In this document: piece by piece, positions 1-6,442 of the stretch
Numbering within the stretch: position 1 is the stretch's first letter
Layout: every line of letters starts with the position of its first letter
Assembly: GCA_044345075.1 (NCBI GenBank)
Contig: JBIJBU010000059.1
Span: 1 to 10,278, forward strand
Length of the DNA stretch: 10,278 nucleotides
Source of the DNA: CAIKZY01 sp044345075
Lineage (GTDB): Bacteria > Actinomycetota > Actinomycetes > S36-B12
Direction of reading: 5' to 3'
Translations under genes and position numbers: made by a program
Notes under the pieces: generated by a model
The model's database searches: none
What the model was told of the DNA's origin: nothing
The model's input: only the letters and a program-made list of their open reading frames with translations

Positions 1-774
1 GCGCTGGTGCGCTCGAAGTTCCTCGGCCTCGGCTTCCCAAGGCCAAAGGATCTCGGCCCCCTGCTCATCGCCTGGCTCATCTCGCTCGCGGTTCTCGTCT
101 TCGAGAATGATCTGGGTACCTCAATGCTGTTCTTCGGCCTGTTCGTCTCGATGCTCTACATCGCCACCCAGCGCCGCTCATGGCTGGTGCTCGGTGGGGG
201 CCTTTTCGTTATCGGTGCCGTGCTGTCGTACATGTTCTTCGGCCACGTTCGACTGCGCGTGCAGATCTGGCTCGACCCGTGGGCCTACGCCCAGGATTCT
301 GGCTACCAAATCGTGCAGAGCCTCTTCGGATTCGCGAACGGCGGCCTCCTCGGCGCCGGCCTGGGTCAGGGTTTCCCGAACCTGGTGCCGTTCGCCAATA
401 CCGACTTCATCGTCGCGGCATTGGGCGAGGAGATCGGCCTCACCGGCCTCATCGCAATGCTGCTGCTGTACGGAATCCTGATCGAGCGCGGTCTGCGCAC
501 CGCGATCTCAGTGCGCGACTCCTTCGGCAAGCTGCTGGCCGCCGGTCTGTCGATCACCTTGGCCCTACAGCTCTTCGTCATCATCGGCGGCGTCACCAAG
601 TTGATTCCGCTCACCGGCCTGACCACGCCATTCCTCTCGTATGGCGGTTCATCACTGATCGCGAACTTCATCATCATCGGCCTGCTGCTGCGCATCAGTG
701 ATCGCGCTCGACGACCCGATGTCGAAGGTCCCTCCGTCGACGAGGCACTGACGCAGGTAGTGAGAAGGCCGTGA
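1..774 (+). CDS. rodA: RodA/FtsW-family SEDS peptidoglycan glycosyltransferase, C-terminal part (5' end off window)
   Basis: This is the C-terminal part of a multi-pass membrane SEDS protein, the family that polymerises lipid II into glycan strands together with a class B PBP. The frame is open to the first base, so the GTG at 7 is probably internal; about 257 residues of a protein normally near 400-500 are present. Several hydrophobic segments are visible. The family motif NTDFIVAALGEEIG is encoded around 397-438; its Asp (codon 403-405) matches the conserved catalytic Asp of SEDS enzymes. A further family motif, TPFLSYGGSS, lies near the C-terminus, followed by an Arg-rich cytosolic tail. 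The stop codon overlaps the GTG start of the next gene (GTGA, 771-774), which suggests translational coupling to its PBP partner. I call it RodA rather than FtsW because of the pbpA-pknB context; sequence alone does not fully separate the two. Confidence 0.93.
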   Translation, partial: ALVRSKFLGLGFPRPKDLGPLLIAWLISLAVLVFENDLGTSMLFFGLFVSMLYIATQRRSWLVLGGGLFVIGAVLSYMFFGHVRLRVQIWLDPWAYAQDSGYQIVQSLFGFANGGLLGAGLGQGFPNLVPFANTDFIVAALGEEIGLTGLIAMLLLYGILIERGLRTAISVRDSFGKLLAAGLSITLALQLFVIIGGVTKLIPLTGLTTPFLSYGGSSLIANFIIIGLLLRISDRARRPDVEGPSVDEALTQVVRRP

Positions 775-2213
775 ACCGTCAGATCCGTCGCATCGGTTTC
801 GTTCTCGCGATCATGCTTGTTGCCCTGATCGTTAACTTGACGATCATTCAGGTGTTCATGGCACGCGACTATCGCGATCGTCCGGGTAATCAACGCATCC
901 TGCTAGCTGAGTACGACCGCGAGCGTGGGCCGATCCTGGTCGGCAATGAGCCGGCTGCGCGGTCTGTGGAGACAGGCAACACGCTGCGGTATCAGCGCGA
1001 GTACAGCGACGGTCCATTGTTCGCGTCTGTGACCGGCTTCTATTCACTCGTATACGGGGCCACCGGTCTCGAGCGCACTGAGAACAACATCCTCAATGGT
1101 AAGAGCGATCTGTTCTTCGTCGACCGCATCCAGCAGCTTTTTGCCGGGCGACAGCGAACCGGCGGGGCGGTCACCACGACGATCAATGCGGCAGCGCAGG
1201 AAGCGGCATTCAAGGGCCTCGGCAACAAGATCGGCGCGGTCGTTGCGATCGAACCGGCCACCGGTCGCATCCTGGCCTCGGTTCAATCGCCTTCCTTCGA
1301 TCCGAACAAACTGACGGATCACGACCCGGCGTCAATTCGCGAGTACTACGAAGCCTTGCGCGATGACCCCACCAAGCCACTGCTCAATCGTCCGATCGTG
1401 GCGCTGAACCCGCCTGGCTCCACCTTCAAGCTCGTGACCACCGCGGCGGCTCTTGCCTCCGGTCAGTACACCCCTGATTCGATCCTGCCCGGCCCGCGCG
1501 CGTACACACTGCCCAATACGACGACGAAGCTGCGCAACTGGAACGGCAAGGCGTGCGGTCCGAATGATCAGGTCACCCTGCGCGATGCACTCGCGCTGTC
1601 GTGCAACACCGCCTTCGCGTGGCTCGGTGTTCAGCTGGGTGATGATGCCCTTCGCGCACAGTCACAGAAGATGGGCTTTGATACCGCATTCGAGATCCCG
1701 CTGCGCGCAGCTCGTTCGCTGTACCCCGAGGACCCCGATGTGCCGCAGACGGCGCTCACCGCGATCGGCCAGTACGACGTACGCGCCACCGCCATGCAGA
1801 TGGCCATGGTCGCGGCCGCCATCGGCAACGGCGGGGTCACGATGAGGCCCTATCTCGTCCAGGAAGTTCGCGGCCCCGATCTCGCGATCCTCAAGACGAC
1901 TCAGCCGGAGACGTTCGCGACAGCGATGACAGCCGCCGATGCGGCCACCGAGACGGAGATGATGGTCAACGTCGTCGAGAACGGGACCGGCTCCAACGCC
2001 CAAATCCCGGGTGTGCGGGTGGCCGGAAAGACCGGCACCGCCCAGACGGGTAACGATCGCCCCTCAGTGGCCTGGTTCGTCTCCTTCGCGCCGGCCAAGG
2101 ATCCGAAGGTGGCCGTGGCGGTAATGATCGAGGATGCCGGCGTCACGGAGATCAGCGGCAACGCCCTGGCCGCACCGATTGCCAAGAGTGTCATGAAGGC
2201 CGTTCTGCGCTGA
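771..2213 (+). CDS. pbpA: Class B penicillin-binding protein (D,D-transpeptidase), PbpA type
   Basis: A 480-residue protein that cross-links peptidoglycan in the periplasm, presumably as the partner of the SEDS protein encoded just upstream. It has a short basic cytosolic N-terminus and one membrane anchor (about residues 8-30). A PBP dimerisation region follows (about 35-150), then the transpeptidase domain (about 155-478). All three active-site motifs are intact: S217-T-F-K220 (nucleophile Ser217), S277-C-N279 and K420-T-G422, the last within KTGTAQTG. The length matches actinobacterial PbpA (about 490 residues). The GTG start lies inside the stop of the preceding gene, so translation is probably coupled. 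The gene is 28 bases upstream of pknB; in mycobacteria this PBP is a reported PknB substrate, so kinase and enzyme may be functionally linked here too (inference). Confidence 0.95.
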   Translation: MNRQIRRIGFVLAIMLVALIVNLTIIQVFMARDYRDRPGNQRILLAEYDRERGPILVGNEPAARSVETGNTLRYQREYSDGPLFASVTGFYSLVYGATGLERTENNILNGKSDLFFVDRIQQLFAGRQRTGGAVTTTINAAAQEAAFKGLGNKIGAVVAIEPATGRILASVQSPSFDPNKLTDHDPASIREYYEALRDDPTKPLLNRPIVALNPPGSTFKLVTTAAALASGQYTPDSILPGPRAYTLPNTTTKLRNWNGKACGPNDQVTLRDALALSCNTAFAWLGVQLGDDALRAQSQKMGFDTAFEIPLRAARSLYPEDPDVPQTALTAIGQYDVRATAMQMAMVAAAIGNGGVTMRPYLVQEVRGPDLAILKTTQPETFATAMTAADAATETEMMVNVVENGTGSNAQIPGVRVAGKTGTAQTGNDRPSVAWFVSFAPAKDPKVAVAVMIEDAGVTEISGNALAAPIAKSVMKAVLR

Positions 2214-2241
2214 CCCGCGCCTGACCTGAGAGCATGGATAC

Positions 2242-3996
2242 ATGACAGTGAACGACGGTTCGACGCAGCGCATGCTCGGCGATCGCTATGAGATCGGCGA
2301 GGTCATCGGTCGAGGTGGCATGGCCGAGGTACATGAGGGACGCGACCTGCGCCTTGGCCGTCGGGTGGCCGTCAAGATCCTGCGCCCTGACCTCGCACGC
2401 GATCCCTCATTCCAGGCACGCTTTCGCCGCGAGGCCCAGTCAGCAGCGGCGCTGAATCACCCGAACATCGTCGCGGTCTACGACACCGGTGAGGACGTCC
2501 TGGCTGGCGAGGGCGCCGATGCGATCGTCGTGCCGTACATCGTCATGGAGTACGTCGACGGCATGACCCTGCGCCAGCTCTTGGCAAGCGGTCGTCGCCT
2601 GCTGCCCGAACGCGCCCTCGAGATCACCGGCGGCGTTCTCGCCGCACTCGACTACGCCCATCGTCATGGCATCGTCCACCGGGATATCAAGCCGGCCAAC
2701 GTGATGCTGACACGCACCGGCGATGTGAAGGTGATGGACTTCGGCATCGCGCGTGCACTCAATGACGTCAGCAACACGATGACGGCGACCTCCGCCGTCA
2801 TGGGCACCGCCCAGTACCTGTCTCCCGAGCAGGCGCGAGGCGAGGTTGTCGATGCGCGCTCTGATCTCTACTCCGTCGGCGTGCTGCTCTTCGAGCTGCT
2901 CACTGGCCGCCCACCGTTCACCGGTGACTCACCTGTCTCGATTGCGTACCAGCACGTCAGCGAGATGCCGACCCCGCCGTCGCAGGTCGATGGTGGCGTC
3001 AGCCCCGAGATCGACGCCGTTGTCCTGCACTCGCTGTCGAAGCGCGCTGATGATCGCTACCAGACTGCAGCCGAGTTCCGCACTGATGTCGACCGCGCTG
3101 TCGCAGGGTCCCCGGTTACGGCTGCAGTGCCGATGGTCGTCGGTGAGAACACGCAGCAGATGCCCGCTGTTGCGGCCGCCGGCCTCGACTACCGCGATGA
3201 CTACCGTCGCCCGGCCCGCAAGCCACGGCGTGCCGGTTTCTGGGTGATCTCCATCGTGGCAATCATCCTGGCGATCGTGGGCGCACTCGTGATCGGTCGT
3301 TTTGTGCTCGGCAGCTCGAGTCTCTCCCGCGTTGCAGTGCCCAACCTTGATGGTCTGACCATTGAGCAGGCGGCTTCCACCCTGGCCGACGCCAATCTTC
3401 AGCTCGGTGCGCAGACACCCGAGCTCTCCGATCGCCCTGATGGCACGGTAATCGCGCAGCAGCCTGCTGCCGGTGAGCAGATCGAGCAGAACCAGACTGT
3501 CAACGTCACGGTGAGCAGCGGCAAGGAGCAAGCCACCGTTCCGCAGCTGATCGCACTCACTTCACCGGAGTCTGCGCGAATAGCGCTCACTGATGCCGGG
3601 CTCAAACTTGGCATCGTCTCGGAGAAGGCATCCGATCAGCCTTCTGGTTATGTACTCGAGCAGTCTCCGTCCGAGGGCACCCAGGTCGATGCCGGAACGA
3701 TGGTGAACATCACGGTTTCCTCCGGTCTCGTGCAGGTGCCGCTCGTCACCGGACTCAGTGAGGCGCAGGCGCGCAGTGATCTCGCTCAGGCAGGTTTCGA
3801 GGCGCAGGTGGTCGAGCAGAATGATCCATCGATTACCGAGGGCACAGTTCTCGCTCAGTCACCGAAGGCCGGCAGTGATCTCGCGCGCGGCTCAACGGTC
3901 ACCATCACGGTGGCGATCACGATTCCCGAGCCCGAGCCCGAGCCGTCTATCGGCCCGACCGATGTAGCGAGTGCCCCGCCTGTCGTTATCCCGTAA
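2242..3996 (+). CDS. pknB: Transmembrane Ser/Thr protein kinase with three PASTA repeats, PknB type
   Basis: A 584-residue sensor kinase that phosphorylates cell-wall and division proteins and binds muropeptides or lipid II through extracellular PASTA repeats. The kinase domain (about 15-285) is complete: glycine loop GRGGMAEV (23-30), Lys45 in VAVKIL, catalytic Asp148 in HRDIKPAN, DFG 166-168, and an activation segment ending in SPE. Thr181 and Thr183 correspond to the autophosphorylated activation-loop pair of mycobacterial PknB. A juxtamembrane linker with a basic stretch (322-330) precedes one transmembrane helix (about 333-354). PASTA repeats follow at about 364-427, 431-494 and 497-558. 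The mycobacterial orthologue has four, so this one is a repeat shorter. The tail is Pro-Glu rich, encoded by three tandem CCCGAG units at 3925-3942. Only a weak GAGAG-like ribosome site precedes the ATG. No pknA sits between pbpA and this gene. Confidence 0.95.
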   Translation: MTVNDGSTQRMLGDRYEIGEVIGRGGMAEVHEGRDLRLGRRVAVKILRPDLARDPSFQARFRREAQSAAALNHPNIVAVYDTGEDVLAGEGADAIVVPYIVMEYVDGMTLRQLLASGRRLLPERALEITGGVLAALDYAHRHGIVHRDIKPANVMLTRTGDVKVMDFGIARALNDVSNTMTATSAVMGTAQYLSPEQARGEVVDARSDLYSVGVLLFELLTGRPPFTGDSPVSIAYQHVSEMPTPPSQVDGGVSPEIDAVVLHSLSKRADDRYQTAAEFRTDVDRAVAGSPVTAAVPMVVGENTQQMPAVAAAGLDYRDDYRRPARKPRRAGFWVISIVAIILAIVGALVIGRFVLGSSSLSRVAVPNLDGLTIEQAASTLADANLQLGAQTPELSDRPDGTVIAQQPAAGEQIEQNQTVNVTVSSGKEQATVPQLIALTSPESARIALTDAGLKLGIVSEKASDQPSGYVLEQSPSEGTQVDAGTMVNITVSSGLVQVPLVTGLSEAQARSDLAQAGFEAQVVEQNDPSITEGTVLAQSPKAGSDLARGSTVTITVAITIPEPEPEPSIGPTDVASAPPVVIP

Positions 3997-4001
3997 GGGA
4001 T
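3988..4001. terminator. Small hairpin over the pknB stop codon, possible weak terminator
   Basis: ATCCC-GTAA-GGGAT forms a 5-bp stem with a GNRA-type loop that contains the pknB TAA stop. It lies in the convergent pknB/trpG junction, where only 8 bases separate the two stop codons. There is no T-tract on either side, so terminator function is uncertain. Confidence 0.25.
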
Positions 4002-4004
4002 TCG

Positions 4005-4625
4005 CTAGGAGCCGACCACTGGTGCGAGTCCGATGCTCTTCGCGAGTGCCTGATTGTCACCGCATTCGGTGAGCCAGTTCGCAAGCATGTGATGCCCGCC
4101 CTCGGTCAATACTGACTCCGGGTGGAATTGCACGCCTTCGACGGCAAGCTCCCGATGTCGGATCCCCATGATCACGCCCGTCTCGGTCGCGCCGGTGATC
4201 AGTAGCGAATCCGGCATCGTCGAAGGATCGATTGCCAGTGAGTGATAGCGCGTGGCAGTGAAGGGTTCACGCAGCCCGGCCATCACGCCGATCTCTTGGT
4301 GGAACACCTCGGAGGTCTTGCCATGCAGCAGCTCTGGTGCGCGGGTGACCGTGGCTCCGTAGGCCGTGGCAATCGCTTGATGACCGAGGCAGACACCGAA
4401 GATCGGCACCTTGCCGGCGCAGGTCTTGACGATGGCAATACAGACACCGGCCTCTTCCGGGGTGCCCGGGCCAGGCGAGAGCAGGATGCCGTCGTAGCCA
4501 AGGGCCTCATCGGTTGTGACCTCATCATTGCGCTTCACGGTGACCTCTGCGCCAAGCTGCGCGAGGTACTGAACGAGGTTGAATACGAACGAGTCGTAGT
4601 TATCAACCACCAGGATGCGGGCCAC
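4005..4625 (-). CDS. trpG: Glutamine amidotransferase subunit of anthranilate / aminodeoxychorismate synthase (TrpG/PabA)
   Basis: A class I glutamine amidotransferase that releases ammonia from glutamine for a chorismate-using partner (TrpE or PabB), feeding tryptophan or folate synthesis. The partner is not in this window, so tryptophan versus folate cannot be decided. Counting from the GTG at 4625, the protein has 206 residues and begins with the family N-terminus VARILVVDNYDSF. The oxyanion motif LLSPGPGTPEE is present. The catalytic triad is Cys79 (GVCLGHQA), His168 and Glu170 (FHPES). An in-frame ATG at 4649 would add eight residues (MFKGHNTG). Neither start has a good ribosome site: AAGGG is 13 bases upstream of the GTG, and nothing is seen before the ATG. 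I prefer the GTG on family fit. The gene points towards pknB and is divergent from crgA, an arrangement familiar in mycobacteria. Confidence 0.93.
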   Translation of the reverse strand: MARILVVDNYDSFVFNLVQYLAQLGAEVTVKRNDEVTTDEALGYDGILLSPGPGTPEEAGVCIAIVKTCAGKVPIFGVCLGHQAIATAYGATVTRAPELLHGKTSEVFHQEIGVMAGLREPFTATRYHSLAIDPSTMPDSLLITGATETGVIMGIRHRELAVEGVQFHPESVLTEGGHHMLANWLTECGDNQALAKSIGLAPVVGS

Positions 4626-4641
4626 CCCCGTATTGTGGCCC
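4619..4641. repeat. 7-bp inverted repeat at the trpG start, divergent trpG/crgA region
   Basis: GGGCCAC (4619-4625) and GTGGCCC (4635-4641) are perfect inverted arms separated by 9 bases. The preferred trpG GTG start lies in one arm. The spacer and next arm contain TATTGT (4631-4636), a possible -10 element for crgA, but no convincing -35 box is seen. This could be an operator or an mRNA hairpin over the trpG start. Seven-base arms at this spacing also occur by chance in GC-rich DNA. Confidence 0.25.
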
Positions 4642-4661
4642 TTGAACATTCATCACTGTGC

Positions 4662-4667
4662 AGGAGG
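4662..4667 (+). promoter_or_regulatory. Strong Shine-Dalgarno site that fixes the crgA start
   Basis: AGGAGG lies 6 bases upstream of the GTG at 4674. It selects that codon even though the reading frame stays open several hundred bases further upstream, antisense to trpG. Confidence 0.8.
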
Positions 4668-4673
4668 ATCCAC

Positions 4674-4937
4674 GTGCCGGAGTCCAAGGGTCGCAAGCGC
4701 GAGGTCTACACGCCGCAGCAGTCCATGGGTGAGCGCAAGGTCGCCAAGCTCGGATCACCGCGCTGGCTGGCGCCCACGATGGTCGCCTGCTTCCTCGTCG
4801 GCCTGATCTACATCGTGCTGTTCTACCTGGCCGGCCCGAATATCCCGATCATGCGTGATCTCAGTGCTTTGGTGAACGTGGGCATCGGCTTCGCCTTCAT
4901 CATCGTCGGCTTCATTCTCTCGACGAAGTGGCACTAG
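4674..4937 (+). CDS. crgA: Cell division protein CrgA
   Basis: An 87-residue protein with a GTG start and a strong AGGAGG site 6 bases upstream. It has a basic cytosolic N-terminus (MPESKGRKRE...) followed by two hydrophobic helices (about residues 31-53 and 64-83) joined by a short loop containing GPNIPIM, and it ends in STKWH. This matches the small two-helix actinobacterial CrgA family in size, topology and sequence style. Family members bind FtsZ and divisome penicillin-binding proteins and influence septum formation or recruitment of late divisome proteins. The location next to trpG, pknB, the rhomboid and ppiA matches the conserved origin-proximal neighbourhood. It is divergent from trpG, with only 24-48 bases between starts, so its promoter must overlap the trpG 5' region. 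Confidence 0.93.
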   Translation: MPESKGRKREVYTPQQSMGERKVAKLGSPRWLAPTMVACFLVGLIYIVLFYLAGPNIPIMRDLSALVNVGIGFAFIIVGFILSTKWH

Positions 4938-4946
4938 TTATCCACA
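4938..4946 (+). other. Perfect DnaA-box 9-mer
   Basis: TTATCCACA matches the consensus strong DnaA-binding site. It begins immediately after the crgA stop codon, in the 47-base non-coding gap between the convergent crgA and rhomboid genes. Only one clear copy was seen, so this is not an origin by itself. A lone site could titrate DnaA or be a chance match. Confidence 0.45.
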
Positions 4947-4951
4947 GTCTT

Positions 4952-4965
4952 TCCCCAGTTGGGGA
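4952..4965. terminator. Small hairpin between convergent crgA and rhomboid genes
   Basis: TCCCC-AGTT-GGGGA forms a 5-bp GC-rich stem with a 4-base loop, at the only non-coding space between two converging genes. No T-run follows on either strand. It may be a weak bidirectional terminator. Confidence 0.3.
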
Positions 4966-4984
4966 TGAATAACACCCGTGTAAT

Positions 4985-5869
4985 TCAGGCCGAAAGGCCA
5001 GGGGATACCACCGGCGTGATCATGTCCATGATCTGCGCAGTGCGCACCATCGTGATGATCGCCAAAGCCACAAGCACAGCAAGGATGCCGAAAACCTGAG
5101 CCGGTACCCGAATCCTGGCCGGCGGCAGGACGAAGATCGCCGCCACCGCGGCTCCGACCACCAGGCCACCGATGTGGGCTTTCCAGTCAACTCCCGGTGC
5201 AAGAAATCCGATAGCAAAGTTCACTGCGAGCAGGATCAGCACCTGGGTGATGTCGTAACGCAGTTTCCTTCCGGCCACCACAAGGGCGCCCATCAAGCCG
5301 AAGATCGCGCCACTTGCGCCGACGGAGACAGTCATGACATCAGAGAAGGCGTACGAGCACACCGCGCCACCGAGCGCGGCCATCAGGTAGAGCACGAGGT
5401 ACCGCGAATGCCCCAGCAGACGTTCGAGTGACGGCCCGAGTGCGTAGAGGACGTACATGTTGAAAGCGATATGCAGCCAGCCACCGTGCAGGAAGGCGCT
5501 AGTGATCAATCGCCACCACTCGTTTTCGATGGCGATGCTCGGAGGGAACATTCCCCACTGCGTGGCGGTTTCGTCAATCCCCGAGACGAGCATGAGCAAG
5601 AACGCAAAGACGTTTATACCGATGAGCACGTAGGTGACTGTCGGCTTCTCGGCAACCGGTGCACCGACCGGAGTCTTGATTCGTGGCACTGCCGCAGCAG
5701 CACCGTGCACGCACTCGGGGCACTGGAATCCCACCGAGGCATTGATCATGCAGTCAGGGCAGATAGGGCGCGCGCAACGTGTGCACTTCACATAACTGAC
5801 CCGATCAGGATGACGGAAGCAGACAGGCGCAGGTGCCGGAGCACCTGCGCCTGTCATTGCGTCTGTCAT
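4985..5869 (-). CDS. Rhomboid family intramembrane serine protease with N-terminal zinc-ribbon/B-box-like domain
   Basis: A 294-residue membrane protease predicted to cleave membrane proteins within or near the bilayer; no substrate can be inferred. An Ala/Pro-rich start (6-15) leads into a likely metal-binding module with Cys17, His20, Cys29, Cys32, Cys37, Cys40, Cys50 and Cys53, mostly as CxxC pairs. About six or seven membrane segments run from residue 78 to 275. Rhomboid signatures are intact: HGGWLHIAFN with the conserved His133 and Asn137, the nucleophile Ser186 in GASG, and the catalytic His232 in AHIGG. The ATG at 5869 is 12 bases after the ppiA stop, suggesting co-transcription. No Shine-Dalgarno site is visible. 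A second ATG (codon 5, 5857) sits in nearly identical sequence. A strong inverted repeat covers codons 5-16. Confidence 0.92.
   Translation of the reverse strand: MTDAMTGAGAPAPAPVCFRHPDRVSYVKCTRCARPICPDCMINASVGFQCPECVHGAAAAVPRIKTPVGAPVAEKPTVTYVLIGINVFAFLLMLVSGIDETATQWGMFPPSIAIENEWWRLITSAFLHGGWLHIAFNMYVLYALGPSLERLLGHSRYLVLYLMAALGGAVCSYAFSDVMTVSVGASGAIFGLMGALVVAGRKLRYDITQVLILLAVNFAIGFLAPGVDWKAHIGGLVVGAAVAAIFVLPPARIRVPAQVFGILAVLVALAIITMVRTAQIMDMITPVVSPGLSA
5822..5855. repeat. Perfect 15-bp inverted repeat with 4-base loop inside the rhomboid gene start
   Basis: GACAGGCGCAGGTGC (5822-5836) and GCACCTGCGCCTGTC (5841-5855) are exact reverse complements around the loop 5837-5840. In the rhomboid mRNA the loop reads UCCG closed by a C-G pair, a member of the very stable UNCG tetraloop class. 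The hairpin begins 11 bases after the ATG at 5869 and includes the last base of the alternative ATG at 5857. No U-tract follows, so a classical terminator is not indicated. Confidence 0.9.
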
Positions 5870-5871
5870 TG
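5848..5871 (-). repeat. Tandem 12-bp duplication containing both candidate rhomboid start codons
   Basis: On the minus strand two adjacent 12-mers, CAATGACAGACG and CAATGACAGGCG, differ at one base. Each carries an in-frame ATG, giving the protein start MTDAMTG. The second copy runs into the inverted repeat. Confidence 0.8.
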
Positions 5872-5881
5872 GGGTGAAGTA

Positions 5882-6400
5882 CTAGGAGCGATCGATGGTC
5901 ACCGAGTTGATGACCACGTTCTCCTTCGGACGATCCTGGGCGCCCACCGGAACAGCCGCGATCGCATCGACGACGTCGCGCGAGGACTGATCGGCAACCT
6001 CGCCGAAGATGGTGTGCTTGAAGTTGAGCCAGGGGGTGGCCGCAACGGTGACGAAGAACTGCGAGCCGTTGGTGTTCGGGCCGGCATTGGCCATGGCGAG
6101 CAGGTAGGGCTTGTCGAAGACGAGCTCGGGGTGAGCCTCATCCTCGAAGCGGTAGCCCGGACCGCCGGTGCCGGTGCCCAGGGGGTCGCCGCCCTGAATC
6201 ATGAAACCGGAGATCACGCGGTGGAAGATCGTGCCGTCGTACAGCGGCGCGGAGCTCTTCGCGTTGAGCTTCGGATTGGTCCACTCCTTCGTACCCTCGG
6301 CGAGCTCGGTGAAGTTGCGGACGGTCTTGGGAGCGTGATCAGGGAACAGGTTCACCTTGATATCGCCCATGTTGGTATGCAGAGTCGCAGTCAGTGTCAT
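5882..6400 (-). CDS. ppiA: Cytosolic cyclophilin-type peptidyl-prolyl cis-trans isomerase
   Basis: A 172-residue cyclophilin that interconverts cis and trans prolyl bonds during protein folding. No signal peptide or membrane segment is seen, so it is probably cytosolic. The single domain fills the chain. Signatures are present: the active-site motif FHRVISGFMIQGGDP (Arg and Phe of the catalytic groove), the MANAGPNTNGSQFF motif and the following TPWLNFKHTIFGEV, which carries the ligand-contact Trp. A short insertion (about residues 36-50, KEWTNPKLNAK) before the active site is typical of the actinobacterial PpiA form. AGGA is placed 7 bases before the ATG. It lies between an HDAC-like gene (42-base gap) and the rhomboid gene (12-base gap), all on one strand, so co-transcription is possible. 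Confidence 0.95.
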   Translation of the reverse strand: MTLTATLHTNMGDIKVNLFPDHAPKTVRNFTELAEGTKEWTNPKLNAKSSAPLYDGTIFHRVISGFMIQGGDPLGTGTGGPGYRFEDEAHPELVFDKPYLLAMANAGPNTNGSQFFVTVAATPWLNFKHTIFGEVADQSSRDVVDAIAAVPVGAQDRPKENVVINSVTIDRS

Positions 6401-6418
6401 GACGCAATCCTGTCATGC

Positions 6419-6434
6419 CCGCGGTATTCCGCAG
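6419..6434 (-). terminator. Short hairpin between the amidohydrolase gene and ppiA
   Basis: On the minus strand CTGCGG-AATA-CCGCGG can form a 6-bp stem (one G-U pair) in the 42-base gap. There is no following U-tract, so read-through into ppiA remains likely. Confidence 0.25.
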
Positions 6435-6442
6435 CCACGGGT

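Noticed and set aside
2929..3531. A 200-codon minus-strand open frame opposite pknB
   Set aside because: Antisense to the kinase and PASTA coding sequence; no independent support.
3925..3942. Three tandem CCCGAG units as a possible functional repeat
   Set aside because: They encode the low-complexity Pro-Glu tail of the kinase, and slippage in a disordered tail explains them.
4600..4608. TTATCAACC, a second DnaA-box-like 9-mer
   Set aside because: It has two mismatches and encodes the conserved VVDNYDS motif of TrpG, so coding constraint explains it.
4242..4673. Upstream in-frame extension of crgA that would give a 231-residue protein
   Set aside because: The extension is antisense to trpG. 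A strong AGGAGG site and the family length (about 85-95 residues) place the start at 4674.
4988..4999. GGCC-GAAA-GGCC hairpin at the end of the rhomboid gene
   Set aside because: Only a 4-bp stem inside coding sequence with no U-tract; expected by chance in GC-rich DNA.
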